Below are positions 18,799-27,674 of a stretch of 64,000 nucleotides of DNA, in pieces (within the stretch, counting starts at the first letter, position 1; every line of letters starts with the position of its first letter). The DNA comes from Haloprofundus halobius. GTDB lineage: Archaea; Halobacteriota; Halobacteria; Halobacteriales; Haloferacaceae. The DNA is taken from positions 744,001 through 808,000 of the forward strand of contig NZ_CP083666.1 in assembly GCF_020097835.1 (NCBI RefSeq). Reading direction: 5' to 3'. The notes under the pieces are model-generated. The model was not told the origin of the DNA, made no database searches, and worked only from the letters and a program-made list of their open reading frames with translations. The translations under genes were made by a program, and so were the position numbers.

Positions 18799-19608
18799 TC
18801 AGTAGAGCTCGTCCAGGTCCTCTTCGACGTGGCTGTGCTCCTCGGCGGGGAACTCGCCGGATTCGACAGCCTCGCGGTACGACGAGATCGCCGATTCCAT
18901 CTCCGCGCGCACGTCGCCGAACTGCGTGGCGAACGGCGGCGTGTAGTCGCTCAGTCCGAGCACGTCGTCGACGACGAGCACCTGACCGTCGCAGTCCGAC
19001 CCCGCGCCGATACCGATGGTCGGAATCTCCAGTTCCTCGGTGACGCGGGCGGCGAGGTTCGAGGGAATGTGTTCGAGGACGAGCGCGAACGCGCCCGCCG
19101 CCTCGTGGGCGTGAGCGAGTTCGAGAAGTTCCGTGGCCGCCTCCGTGGAGGTCCCCTGGCGGGCGTAGCCGACTTCCTTCACCTGCTGCGGGGTGAGGCC
19201 GAGGTGCGCCATCACCGGGATGCCCAACTGCGCGAGACGCTCGGTGAGTTCGACGGTGTGCGGACCGCTCTCCAGTTTCACCGCGTCGGCGTCGGCCTCC
19301 TTCAGCATCCGCCCGCAGTTTTGGATGCTCTCGGCGTCGTCGACGCCGAAGGAGAGAAACGGCATGTCGGCGACGACGAGCGCGTCCTCGGCGGCGCGGG
19401 CGACCGCCCCCGTCCGACTCGCCACCTCGTCGACGGTCACGGGCAGCGTCGACTCGTGGCCCAGTGCCGTGTTCCCCATGCTGTCGCCGACGAGGAGGAT
19501 GTCGATACCGACCTCGTCGGCGACGGCGGCCGTCGGCGCGTCGTACGCGGTCAGCATCGTTATCGTCTCCTCGCCCGCCATCGCGCGGATGTCGCGAACC
19601 GTTGGCAT
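18799..19608 (-). CDS. panB: 3-methyl-2-oxobutanoate hydroxymethyltransferase
   Basis: PanB, 269 residues, makes ketopantoate from alpha-ketoisovalerate and a one-carbon folate, the first step toward pantothenate and CoA. The family motifs are present: TMLTAYDAPTA near the N-terminus, LLVGDSMGNTALGHESTLPV (metal-binding Asp), AHLGLTPQ and GIGAGSDCDGQVLVVDD. The ATG at 19608 was selected because GTATTTACC lies ~26 bases upstream; the longer frame to 19704 adds nothing family-like. Its one-carbon donor links it to glyA and folD at 57-60 kb. A structured repeat follows the stop. Confidence 0.93.
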   Translation of the reverse strand: MPTVRDIRAMAGEETITMLTAYDAPTAAVADEVGIDILLVGDSMGNTALGHESTLPVTVDEVASRTGAVARAAEDALVVADMPFLSFGVDDAESIQNCGRMLKEADADAVKLESGPHTVELTERLAQLGIPVMAHLGLTPQQVKEVGYARQGTSTEAATELLELAHAHEAAGAFALVLEHIPSNLAARVTEELEIPTIGIGAGSDCDGQVLVVDDVLGLSDYTPPFATQFGDVRAEMESAISSYREAVESGEFPAEEHSHVEEDLDELY

Positions 19609-19734
19609 ACCCGCCGTTGGCGCGCCCGACGGTAAATACGTACGCCTATCGGCGGAGCTGTCAGGTGAGATGACAGAACTGACGCGCGTGCGACGAACCG
19701 GCACACATTAAGGCTCGCGCGCGAACCTCCGCTC

Positions 19735-20016
19735 GTGCAACCCGTCGAGCGCTCGAATCCCGAAGGCGTCGACTTCGGGTGGGTGATGCAGGTGACGTTC
19801 GTCACGACGATTCTCACCGGCGCGCCCGTCGTCGCCGCGCTGTCGACGACGGTCGCGTTGCCGACGTGGGAGTCGCGCGTCTCCTTCGCCGTCCGCGTCG
19901 GCGCGATCATCTGGATTTTCGTCGCAGTCGGTGCCTACGGGTACGCTCGGCGGACGGATGCCGGCGACGGCGGGTCGAAACCGGAAGAGGCGGGCGGCTC
20001 CGACGAATCGGAGTGA
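19735..20016 (+). CDS. Small haloarchaeal membrane protein (DUF5822-like)
   Basis: A protein of 93 residues with two transmembrane segments (about 17-42 and 53-70) and an acidic hydrophilic tail. The N-terminal EGVDFGWVMQVTFVTTIL is characteristic of a conserved haloarchaeal family; the DUF5822 label is from memory and uncertain. GTG start lies ~28 bases after CATTAAGG, so it is probably leaderless. Divergent from panB. Function unknown. Confidence 0.72.
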   Translation: MQPVERSNPEGVDFGWVMQVTFVTTILTGAPVVAALSTTVALPTWESRVSFAVRVGAIIWIFVAVGAYGYARRTDAGDGGSKPEEAGGSDESE

Positions 20017-20017
20017 G

Positions 20018-20605
20018 TCAGACGTCGGACGGCCCGCCGTCGACGTACTTGAACGCGACGCCCGCGCGTTCGGCGGTTCGTTCGTCCCGCGCGGAGTCGC
20101 CGACGAACAGCGCGTTCTCGGGGTCGACGCCCAGTTCCCGGAGCGTCGCCAACAGCGGTTCGGGGTCCGGCTTCCGCGTCGCCACCGAGTCGCGACCGAC
20201 GACGCTGTCGACGTGGTCGGCGAGTTCGTGCACGTCGAGCGCGATCCTGCAGGCGTCCTCGCAGTTGAGCGAGCAGACGCCGACGGGGACGGCGTGGTCG
20301 GCGACGCCGTCGACCAGCGTCAGTCGGGTCGAGTTGCGCGCGCCCTCGCGTTCGTGGTCAGCGATGACGGCCTCGATTTCGGGGCGCATCCCCTCCTCGT
20401 CGGCCAGATCGAGCATCGCCCAGAGGTCCATCCCCGCGGCGTCGACGCCGGCGTCGTCGAAGACGGCCCCGGCGTCTGCGGCGACGCGGTTCCAGTCGAC
20501 GAGCAGATCGACGAGCGTCCCGTCGAGGTCGTAGACGACGGCGTCGTAGCCGTCGAAAGCTATCGAATCGTCCGCCAGCTGTCGGTCGAGGGAGTGTGCA
20601 GTCAC
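20018..20605 (-). CDS. HAD-family hydrolase (phosphatase)
   Basis: A protein of 195 residues of the haloacid dehalogenase superfamily. Motif I is VVYDLDGTLVDL (nucleophile and acid/base Asp), motif II falls near GVCSLN, motif III includes the Lys of RKPDPEPLL, and motif IV is FVGDSARDERTA. A helical cap of subclass I type lies between I and II. The substrate is probably a small phosphorylated metabolite such as phosphoglycolate, but this is not resolved. A GTG at 20605 starts it; the open frame upstream to 21865 is antisense-like shadow of the acyl-CoA dehydrogenase. Confidence 0.85.
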   Translation of the reverse strand: MTAHSLDRQLADDSIAFDGYDAVVYDLDGTLVDLLVDWNRVAADAGAVFDDAGVDAAGMDLWAMLDLADEEGMRPEIEAVIADHEREGARNSTRLTLVDGVADHAVPVGVCSLNCEDACRIALDVHELADHVDSVVGRDSVATRKPDPEPLLATLRELGVDPENALFVGDSARDERTAERAGVAFKYVDGGPSDV

Positions 20606-20673
20606 TACCGGGGACTGGGCCTGCCATCGAAAAGACGGCTTCGGTCGGTCGACGCGTTCCGGTCGAGTTTCGC

Positions 20674-21822
20674 TCAGTCGTCGAGGACGCCGCGGGCGAT
20701 GATCTCCTTCTGTATCTCGCTGGTCCCCTCGTAGATGGTCGTGATCTTCGAGTCGCGGTAGAGACGTTCGACGTCGAACTCGGTGACGTAGCCGTAGCCG
20801 CCGTGAATCTGGACCGCCTCGTTGGACACGTCGACGGCCGCCTCGCTGGCGTGGTACTTCGCCATCGCGGCCGAGACGCGGTTGTCCTCCCCGGCGTCCT
20901 CCTGTCTGGCCGCCTCGCGGACCATCAGCCGAGAGGCGTGGACCTGCGTCGCCATGTCTGCGAACTTGTGACGGATGGACTGGATGGAGGCGATTGGCTT
21001 GTCGAACTGCTCGCGCTCGTGGGCGTATTCGCGGGCCTCGTCGAGCGCCGATTGGGCGAGGCCGACCGCCTGCGCGGCGATGCCGACGCGGCCGCCCGTG
21101 AGAATCTGAAACGCCGCCGAGAGGCCTTTGCCTTCCTCGGTGAGGCGGTTCTCGGCCGGGATGCGGACGTCGTCGAACTTCAATCCCGTGGTGTCGCTGG
21201 CACGGAGACCGAGCTTCTTCTCTTTCTGTCCGACCTCGATGCCGACGTCTTTCGGCACGAGAAACTGCGTCACCGACGAGGGGTCGTCGGGGTCGGTCTT
21301 CGCGAAGAGGATGCAGACCGCTCCGCGCTCGCCGTTCGTAATCCACTGCTTGTCGCCGTTGACGACGTACTCGTCGCCGTCTCTTCTCGCGACGGTCTCC
21401 ATCTGCGCGGGGTTCGACCCCGCCTGTGGCTCCGACAGCGCGAACATCCCGACTGGACGGCCCTGCGCCATGTCCGGAAGCCAGCGTTCTTTCTGCTCCT
21501 CGTTCCCGAACGCGGCGATACACTCGGTGGCGAGACAGTGCACCGACAGCGCCGTCGCCACGGCGAGTTGGCCGTAGGCGACCTCCTCGTTGACGATGCT
21601 GTAGGTCGTCCGGTCGGCGTCGAAGCCGCCGTACTCCTCGGGGACGGTGAGGCCCGTCAGGTCCAACTCGGCCAGGCCGTCCCACACCTCCTCGGGGAAC
21701 GTCTCGGTCTCGTCGGCCGACCGCGCGGTGGGTCGAATCTCCTCGACGGCGAACTCCCGAACGACGTCGCGGATGGCTCGCTGCTCGCCCGTGAGCGACG
21801 AGTCCGCCCGTGTAGTTGCCAT
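20674..21822 (-). CDS. Acyl-CoA dehydrogenase
   Basis: A FAD enzyme of 382 residues that desaturates acyl-CoA at the alpha-beta bond and passes electrons to ETF. Domains are in family order: helical N-terminus, beta domain with FALSEPQAGSNPAQMET, and a helical C-terminus with the catalytic Glu in YEGTSEIQ and the FAD/dimer segment QIHGGYGY. The ATG at 21822 lies ~28 bases after CTTTTTCC. It is the natural source of electrons for EtfAB at 2-5 kb. The exact acyl substrate cannot be read. Confidence 0.92.
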   Translation of the reverse strand: MATTRADSSLTGEQRAIRDVVREFAVEEIRPTARSADETETFPEEVWDGLAELDLTGLTVPEEYGGFDADRTTYSIVNEEVAYGQLAVATALSVHCLATECIAAFGNEEQKERWLPDMAQGRPVGMFALSEPQAGSNPAQMETVARRDGDEYVVNGDKQWITNGERGAVCILFAKTDPDDPSSVTQFLVPKDVGIEVGQKEKKLGLRASDTTGLKFDDVRIPAENRLTEEGKGLSAAFQILTGGRVGIAAQAVGLAQSALDEAREYAHEREQFDKPIASIQSIRHKFADMATQVHASRLMVREAARQEDAGEDNRVSAAMAKYHASEAAVDVSNEAVQIHGGYGYVTEFDVERLYRDSKITTIYEGTSEIQKEIIARGVLDD

Positions 21823-21907
21823 AGCCGTGAGTTCGGTCCCGAATGGAAAAAGATGACTGACTCACCGTTCGGGGCTGGGTCGGGGCGGGGTCGGGCCAAG
21901 GGCGACC

Positions 21908-23155
21908 CTACGACTCGCGGAGCGACTCGACCACGTCTTCGGGCGACGCCGACAGCCCGCCGCCCTGCGCGAACGTCGGACTGCCGCCCCCGCCGCCGCC
22001 GAACTCGTCGGAGACTTCGTCTACCACGTTGCCCGCGTTCACGTCGCCGTCGGTGGCGACGACGACGAACGTCGACCCCTGTTCGCCCGCGACGGCGATG
22101 GCGTCGGTTCCGTCGCCGACACGCGACTGCAACTCGTCACCGACGTCGTTCGGCCCGACGCCGGAGACGACGCCGACGCGCCACGTCGCGCCGTCGCGTT
22201 CGACCGTCGGTAAGGCGTCCAAATCGGCGGCGAGCATGGCCGTCTTCGCCTCGCGCAGCTCGGCGGCCAGTTCTTCCTTGTCCTGCTGGAGTCTGGCGAC
22301 GAACTCGGGGAGTTTAGTGACGCTCGTGCCGACTTCGCGGGCGGCGTCGAGCGCGGCGCGTTTTACCTCGGCGCGGCGTTCGACCGCCTCGGGGCCGACG
22401 GCGAACTCGACGCGCGTCAGCCCCTCGCCGGGGTTCGACCGGCTCAGTACCTCGACGGGGCCGATTTCGCGCGTGTTCGAGACGTGCGTCCCACCGCAGG
22501 CCGCCACGTCCCACGGGTCGCCGTTTCCGCGGTTTCCGCCGCTCCAGTCGCCTTCCTCGTGCACCGCAGCGCCGACGGTGACGACGCGAATCGAGTCGGC
22601 GTCGGCCATCACGCCCTCTTCGGTTTTGGTGTTGAACGCGACGTTCGGGTCGTCGAGCGCTGCCTCCAGCGACCGCTGTTCCCACGTCACCGGCCGCGAC
22701 TCCCAGACGACGCGGTTGACCCGGCGTTCGAGTTCGACGAGCGTCTCGTCGTCGATGTCCGTCGTCGTTGTGAAATCGACGCGCACCTTCTCGGGGCTGA
22801 TGTCGAACCCGCCGTAACCGAGGTCGGAGAGAAGGCCGCGACCGGCACCGTAGAGGACGTGACTCGCGGTGTGCGCCCGCATGCAGTACGTCCGAAACTC
22901 GTTGTCGACGCGCCCCGTGACGGTGTCACCGGCGTCGAACGCGGGCGATTCGTCGAGCACGTGGACGACGCCGTCGTCTCGGCTCTGGACGTCGACGACG
23001 CTGATCCCGCCGAGCGCGCCTCGGTCGGCGGGTTGGCCGCCGCTCTCGGCGTAGAAGTACGTCTCCGAGAGCGTCACCTCGCGGCCGTCGACGGATTCGA
23101 CAGCCGTCTCGAACGTCCTGACGTCGGGGTGGGCGGGTGCGAGCGTGGGAGACAT
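21908..23155 (-). CDS. Trans-acting alanyl-tRNA editing protein (AlaX-L type)
   Basis: A protein of 415 residues resembling the editing and C-terminal parts of AlaRS without the catalytic domain. The zinc site is HTASH (about residue 95) with CGGTH further on. A DHHA1-type glycine-rich C-terminus (EFGGGGGGSPTFAQGG) completes the long AlaX form. It hydrolyses Ser-tRNA-Ala or Gly-tRNA-Ala. The ATG at 23155 follows GCTTTTTGTC by ~28 bases. It is transcribed in the same direction as the acyl-CoA dehydrogenase but with its own promoter. Confidence 0.9.
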   Translation of the reverse strand: MSPTLAPAHPDVRTFETAVESVDGREVTLSETYFYAESGGQPADRGALGGISVVDVQSRDDGVVHVLDESPAFDAGDTVTGRVDNEFRTYCMRAHTASHVLYGAGRGLLSDLGYGGFDISPEKVRVDFTTTTDIDDETLVELERRVNRVVWESRPVTWEQRSLEAALDDPNVAFNTKTEEGVMADADSIRVVTVGAAVHEEGDWSGGNRGNGDPWDVAACGGTHVSNTREIGPVEVLSRSNPGEGLTRVEFAVGPEAVERRAEVKRAALDAAREVGTSVTKLPEFVARLQQDKEELAAELREAKTAMLAADLDALPTVERDGATWRVGVVSGVGPNDVGDELQSRVGDGTDAIAVAGEQGSTFVVVATDGDVNAGNVVDEVSDEFGGGGGGSPTFAQGGGLSASPEDVVESLRES

Positions 23156-23203
23156 GGACGTGCTAAGACGGTACGCGGACAAAAAGCTACAGAAAGCTAC
23201 AGA

Positions 23204-23725
23204 CTACTCGTCGCTCAGTTCGATACCGAGTCGGTCTTCGAGTTTCCGGATGACCGACCCACCGACGCCCGCTCGGGTCGCCCGACCCTCCTCGACCGCG
23301 ACGAGGTCGCGTTCGCTCACGTCCAACTCGGCCGCGAGGTCGCCCGTCGTCAATCCGGCGTCCTGTCGGGCTTCGGTGACTCGGTCGCCGTAGTCGCGGA
23401 CGAGGTACGGGAGCCGGTCGCGTTCGTAGTTGGTGCCTTCTTCCTCCCAGTGTTTCGAGTCGCCCTTCCCGGCGTCGTACATCTTCGCCGCGCGTTGGGC
23501 GGCGCGCTTCTTTCGGCTCGGCTCGCTCTCGTCGCGGCCGCGCGACTGGTCGCGGTGCTTGCGCTCTTTGTTCCGGTTCTCGCCGTGGCTGGCGCAGTCC
23601 GGACAGACCATCAGCGTCGCACCGGCGACGCTCTCCTGTCGGAGCCTCGTACTCTCTTTGCCACAGAGTTCGCAACTGCCGCCGTCGTCTCCGCCGCCGC
23701 CGCCTCCGGTGGAGTATTTGGCCAT
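23204..23725 (-). CDS. MBF1-like zinc-ribbon/HTH transcription factor
   Basis: A protein of 173 residues. A short glycine-rich start leads to an N-terminal zinc ribbon (CELCGKES ... VCPDC), then a basic, disordered stretch (KERKHRDQSRGRDES), and a Cro/C1-type HTH (VTEARQDAGLTTGDLAAELDVSERDLVAVEEGRA). This order is the archaeal multiprotein-bridging-factor 1 (TIGR00270-like). It is thought to connect regulators with the basal machinery (TBP). TATA CTTTAAATC lies ~27 bases before the ATG. Confidence 0.9.
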   Translation of the reverse strand: MAKYSTGGGGGGDDGGSCELCGKESTRLRQESVAGATLMVCPDCASHGENRNKERKHRDQSRGRDESEPSRKKRAAQRAAKMYDAGKGDSKHWEEEGTNYERDRLPYLVRDYGDRVTEARQDAGLTTGDLAAELDVSERDLVAVEEGRATRAGVGGSVIRKLEDRLGIELSDE

Positions 23726-23890
23726 GTACCCGCCTTACTTGCTCAGCTGATTTAAAGCCGTGCCCCGGTTCGGCGAGGCTCGCGGCCGAGTGACGCTGTT
23801 GGGTGCCCGAGCAGTCGCTCTTCGATGTAGTTTCGGAAAGGATTGTGCGTGGGTGATGTCCGTGTAGGGACGTCACCTGCATCGTACTCG

Positions 23891-23932
23891 GCGGCTACGC
23901 CGCCTCGTTTTCGGCGGAACTTCGTTCCGCCA
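23891..23932. terminator. Two tandem perfect hairpins downstream of tRNA-Leu
   Basis: GGCGGC-TAC-GCCGCC (23891-23905) and GGCGGAAC-TTC-GTTCCGCC (23914-23932) lie 8 bases after the tRNA 3' end in tRNA orientation. Both are perfect and have 3-base loops. They may mark the end of the tRNA transcript, or belong to a class of short palindromic repeats (compare 53535-53555). Confidence 0.5.
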
Positions 23933-23939
23933 TTGCGAT

Positions 23940-24024
23940 GCGTGGGACCGGATTTGAACCGGCGGACCTCTACAGGACAGCGCCCTCAACGCTGCGCCGT
24001 TGGCCTGGCTTGGCTACCCACGCT
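23940..24024 (-). tRNA. tRNA-Leu (anticodon GAG)
   Basis: The acceptor stem GCGTGGG/CCCACGC pairs perfectly, with discriminator A. The D-arm is TAGCCAAGCCAGGCCAACGGC, the anticodon stem CAGCG/CGCTG closes a TTGAGGG loop with GAG at 34-36, a long variable arm (TCCTGTAGAGG) is present as in class II tRNAs, and the T-arm contains GGTTCAAATCC. CCA is not encoded and there is no intron. A TATA-like CTTTTAACG at ~24064-24072 gives a leader of about 20 bases. Confidence 0.95.
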
Positions 24025-24253
24025 CGCGCGTGTCTTACCGCATTCTCTCGTTTCGCACGGTTCGTTAAAAGCCCTTCCTTTCGACGGCGGCGTGTCGACC
24101 GTTCGCAGTATGGCGGTTTCTCGTACCCCGTCAACACCGCATCTCGATCGCCACGCCGACAGTGAGGTCGGCCGAGAGTGACGGCTACGTCGATAGCGGC
24201 GACGGCGAGAGGGACAGAGCAACCGTTTTGATGCCCGAACACACAGTTCGAGC

Positions 24254-24814
24254 ATGGAACTCCGTGTCAGAGACCACGTCCCGGCGACGACGGCCGTCCT
24301 GACGCTCGTGTCACTCGGTCTAGTCTTCGGCGCGGTGCTCGGCGCGATACCCGACGTGCTGCTTCCGACGGCACCGCAACCGCTGTACGACGCGATTCCG
24401 CACGTCAACGCCGTCATCAGCACTATCGCCATCGCCACCATCGGTCTCGGCGTCCGCGCCATCCGCCGCGGCGACGTCGACAGACACCGGACGCTGATGC
24501 TCACGACCATCGTCCTGTTCACGACGTTTCTCGTTCTCTACCTCTACAAGGTCATCTCGCAGGGAACCCAGGAGTTCCCCGGCCCCGCGGTCGTCGACCA
24601 GTGGGTGTACCTGCCGACGCTGGCGATTCACATCCTCCTCGCTATCGTCTGTATCCCGCTTCTGTACTACGTGCTGCTGCTGGCGCTGACTCGTCCCGTC
24701 TCGCAGATTTACGGTACCCGCCACAAGCAGATCGGCCGCGTCGCCGCCGCGCTCTGGCTCATCTCGTTCGTGCTCGGAAACATCGTCTACGCGCTGCTGT
24801 ACGTGGTTTACTGA
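24254..24814 (+). CDS. DUF420-family membrane protein
   Basis: A membrane protein of 186 residues with five hydrophobic segments. Conserved features are a histidine in IPHVNAVIS, the HRTLML motif, AIHILLAIVCIPLLYY and RHKQIGRVAAALWLIS, which together fit the DUF420 family. These proteins occur near cytochrome oxidase or haem genes in other prokaryotes, and the membrane histidines could bind haem, but nothing here confirms that. TATA-like CGTTTTGAT lies ~29 bases before the ATG. Monocistronic. Confidence 0.82.
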   Translation: MELRVRDHVPATTAVLTLVSLGLVFGAVLGAIPDVLLPTAPQPLYDAIPHVNAVISTIAIATIGLGVRAIRRGDVDRHRTLMLTTIVLFTTFLVLYLYKVISQGTQEFPGPAVVDQWVYLPTLAIHILLAIVCIPLLYYVLLLALTRPVSQIYGTRHKQIGRVAAALWLISFVLGNIVYALLYVVY

Positions 24815-24884
24815 GCGGTCCGAGCGAGCCGACCACGTCCCTCCGCTCGCCGACGTTATCTCCGCAGGAGACGTAGAGCGCCCC

Positions 24885-25736
24885 TTGCCGACAGTACGGA
24901 CCAACGACATCGAAACGTACTACGAGCGACGCGGTTCGGGCCCGGCGCTCGTGTTCGTCCACGGCGCGATTCTCGACCACTCCCAGTGGACACTCCAGAT
25001 GGACGCGCTCAGCGACAAGTACACGACGTACGCCTACGACGTTCGCGGCCACGGTCGAACCGGCGGGTCGAACAGAGAACGGTATTCGATAGAGCTGTTC
25101 GCCGACGACTTGGACGCGTTTCTCACCGCGTTGGCTATCGAGCGTCCGATTCTCTGTGGCCTCTCGATGGGCGGCTGCATCGCGCAGGTGTACGCGGCCG
25201 GACACCCCGACCGGATAGCAGGTCTCGTCCTCGCGGACACGTTCACCCCGGAGCTACTGAGTCGGAGCGAGTGGCTGCAGCGCTCGGTGATGCTTCGAGC
25301 GACCGTCCCGCCGGTCCGACTGCTCGGCTACGAACGCGTCGAGAAGGCGATGGTGTGGCTTCAGGAGCGACTGTCGGGCGAGAGCGTCAGCGGCGACTAC
25401 AGCAACGTCGAGCGACTCCGCGAAGCAGGGCCGAAGATGGCGACCGAGGAGTTCGCGAAGGTGATTCGCGCCGTCGCGGGGTTCCACGAGACCACTCTCG
25501 ACCTCTCGGCGATTACGACCCCGACGCTCGTACTGTACGGCGAACACGAACCGCCGTTTCTCCGCCGCCACGTGCCGAAACTACAGTCGGAGCTCCCGGA
25601 CGCGACCGTCCGTGAGGTTCCGGGTGCGGGACACGCCTCGAACCTCGACGACCCCGAGTTCTTCACCGGGGCGATGCGGGAGTTTCTGACAGCGTCGGTC
25701 TTCGAGAGCACGGGGGCGGTCGGAAACGAGGAGTGA
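24885..25736 (+). CDS. Alpha/beta hydrolase
   Basis: A protein of 283 residues. Oxyanion segment FVHGAILDHSQW, nucleophile elbow GLSMGG, acid near LYGEHEPP and base in GAGHASNLDD give a complete triad with a helical cap between. It resembles 3-oxoadipate enol-lactonase/haloperoxidase-type hydrolases; substrate unknown. A rare TTG start at 24885 is supported by a TATA-like GTTATC ~28 bases upstream and by conservation beginning immediately (TNDIETYYERRGSGPALVFVHG). It is convergent with purF. Confidence 0.83.
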   Translation: MPTVRTNDIETYYERRGSGPALVFVHGAILDHSQWTLQMDALSDKYTTYAYDVRGHGRTGGSNRERYSIELFADDLDAFLTALAIERPILCGLSMGGCIAQVYAAGHPDRIAGLVLADTFTPELLSRSEWLQRSVMLRATVPPVRLLGYERVEKAMVWLQERLSGESVSGDYSNVERLREAGPKMATEEFAKVIRAVAGFHETTLDLSAITTPTLVLYGEHEPPFLRRHVPKLQSELPDATVREVPGAGHASNLDDPEFFTGAMREFLTASVFESTGAVGNEE

Positions 25737-25754
25737 ACGGGAACGCGGCCGCCG

Positions 25755-27263
25755 TCAGTCGTCGGCGGGCGCTTCCGGGCCGATAGCTGGACGAGTCACG
25801 TCGCGGTCAGTCGTCTCGCCGTCGATGTCGTACGGATACTCGCCGGTGACGCAGCCGAGACAGAGGTCGGCGCGCGATTTCTGGAGACAGTCGGCGATGG
25901 AGTTGATGGAGAGGTAGCTGAGGCTGTCCGCGCCGATTTCGTCGCGGACCTCGGCGACGGAGCGGTCGGCGGCGATGAGTTCCTCGCGCGTGTGCATGTC
26001 GATTCCCATGTAGCAGGGGGCGACGATTGGCGGTGCGCCGATGCGCATATGGACCTCTTCGGCTCCAGCGTCGTGAAGCAGTTCGACCAACTGCGTCGAC
26101 GTGGTGCCGCGGACGATGCTGTCGTCGATGAGCGTCACCGTCTTCCCCTCCACCGTGCTCCGAATCGGGTTCAGCTTCAACCGAACCGCGCGCTCGCGTT
26201 CGTCCTGCGTCGGCATGATGAACGTCCGCCCTACGTACCGATTCTTCATCAGCCCCTCGGCGAACTCGACGCCGTCGTCGTCCTCCGCCCGAAGTTCGCC
26301 GTCGGCGGTCGTCTCGCTCGCCGCCTCGGCGTAGCCCGTCGCGAAGGCGCGGCCCGAGTCGGGAACCGGCATCACTACGTCCGTCTCGACGCCGCTCTCC
26401 TCCCAGAGCGCGCGACCGAGGTTCCGCCGGACTTCGTAGACGAGCGTGTCGTCGATGACCGAGTCGGGTCGAGAGAAGTAGACGTGTTCGAAGAAACAGT
26501 ACGCCGAGTTCTCTTTTTCGACCAGTTGATAGGAGTCGAAGCCGCTGCCGTCGCTTTCGAGGACGACGAGTTCGCCCGGCCGGACGTCGCGGACGAGTTC
26601 GCCGTCGAGGGTGTCGATGGCGGCCGACTCGGAGGCGATGACGTAGCCGTCGTCGAGCTTTCCGATGCAGAGCGGGCGGTTCCCCTCGGGGTCTCGAACT
26701 CCCAGAACGGTGTCGTCGTGGCTGATGGTGAGCGCGTAGGAGCCGTGGATTCGCTCCATCGTCCGTTTGACGGCGCGGACGAGGTCCGACTCCAGGAGAT
26801 TACGGGCGAGATCGTGGGCGATGACTTCGGTGTCGCCCTCGGAGGTGAACGCGTGGCCGAGGTCTTCGAGTTCCGAGCGGAGTTCGTCGGCGTTGACGAG
26901 GTTGCCGTTGTGCGCGAGGCCGAGCGACCCTGACTTGAACGAGACGGCGAAGGGTTGCGCACAGCAACTGTTGACGCCGCCCGCCGTCGGGTAGCGGACG
27001 TGCCCGATACCGGCGGTGCCGCGCAGCGTGGAGAGCGACTCCTCGTCGAACACGTCGCCGACGAGTCCCATCTCCACGTGGCTGTGCTGTTGGAACCCGT
27101 CGTGGGTGACGATACCCGCCGACTCCTGTCCCCGGTGCTGGAGCGCGTACAGCGAGTAGTACAACGGCCGCGCGGCCTCGCGGTCGTCGAGCGAGACGCC
27201 GACGACGCCACACTTTTCGTTGAGACCGTCTCCGACACGACGGGTATCCCGCCCCTGGTGCAT
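25755..27263 (-). CDS. purF: Amidophosphoribosyltransferase
   Basis: PurF, 502 residues, commits PRPP to purine synthesis by adding glutamine-derived nitrogen. The Ntn glutaminase nucleophile is the Cys of NEKCGVVG. The PRPP site is VTLIDDSIVRGTTSTQ. The C-terminal SINSIADCLQKSRADLCLGC has cysteines of the type that may hold an Fe-S cluster. The ATG at 27263 lies ~27 bases after GTTTTTACG, which predicts a propeptide of 17 residues before the catalytic Cys (about residue 18) that must be removed. It follows the lsm-rpl37e pair. Confidence 0.94.
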   Translation of the reverse strand: MHQGRDTRRVGDGLNEKCGVVGVSLDDREAARPLYYSLYALQHRGQESAGIVTHDGFQQHSHVEMGLVGDVFDEESLSTLRGTAGIGHVRYPTAGGVNSCCAQPFAVSFKSGSLGLAHNGNLVNADELRSELEDLGHAFTSEGDTEVIAHDLARNLLESDLVRAVKRTMERIHGSYALTISHDDTVLGVRDPEGNRPLCIGKLDDGYVIASESAAIDTLDGELVRDVRPGELVVLESDGSGFDSYQLVEKENSAYCFFEHVYFSRPDSVIDDTLVYEVRRNLGRALWEESGVETDVVMPVPDSGRAFATGYAEAASETTADGELRAEDDDGVEFAEGLMKNRYVGRTFIMPTQDERERAVRLKLNPIRSTVEGKTVTLIDDSIVRGTTSTQLVELLHDAGAEEVHMRIGAPPIVAPCYMGIDMHTREELIAADRSVAEVRDEIGADSLSYLSINSIADCLQKSRADLCLGCVTGEYPYDIDGETTDRDVTRPAIGPEAPADD

Positions 27264-27500
27264 GAGAGAGGGTGAGAGGGCCACGCGTAAAAACACCCGT
27301 GGTTGTGCTGTATTCCGGCCTCCATCTCACACAGATATACACGATCTTGTATTTTCTCGACACGGAGACGGTCACTACCGGAGCCACCGCAGGTGGCAGG
27401 AAGTCGAATCGTCGAGTCGTTCCGGAACCGCCGGGAATCGAAGACGCCGTCGCTCCGAAGGAGTTTCTGAGAGAGAAAGAACGTCGCAGGAAGCGGAGAG

Positions 27501-27674
27501 TTACTCGCCCGCTTTCGACTGCCACGCGTACTCGCGACGTTTCGCCGACTTGCCGAAGCCGCAGGACGAACAGACCTTCTTCTTCACGTGGTAGGATTTC
27601 TCGCCGCAGCGACGGCACTTGACGTGCGTCGTCTTGTTCTTCTTGCCCTGACTCGGGGTTCCTGCTCCCGTCAT
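27501..27674 (-). CDS. rpl37e: Ribosomal protein eL37 (L37e)
   Basis: A basic protein of 57 residues starting [20 protein letters not shown], with the zinc-ribbon pattern CRRCG ... CSSCG. It belongs to the large ribosomal subunit. Its ATG overlaps the stop codon of the Lsm gene (ATGA), so both are made from one mRNA. The 237 bases to purF (27264-27500) hold the purF promoter and nothing else obvious. Confidence 0.95.
   Translation of the reverse strand: MTGAGTPSQGKKNKTTHVKCRRCGEKSYHVKKKVCSSCGFGKSAKRREYAWQSKAGE

Noticed and set aside
20606..21865. Open frame continuing the HAD gene far upstream
   Set aside because: It runs through the acyl-CoA dehydrogenase in another frame on the same strand and has an Arg/Gly-rich low-complexity translation; only the last 195 residues match HAD motifs.
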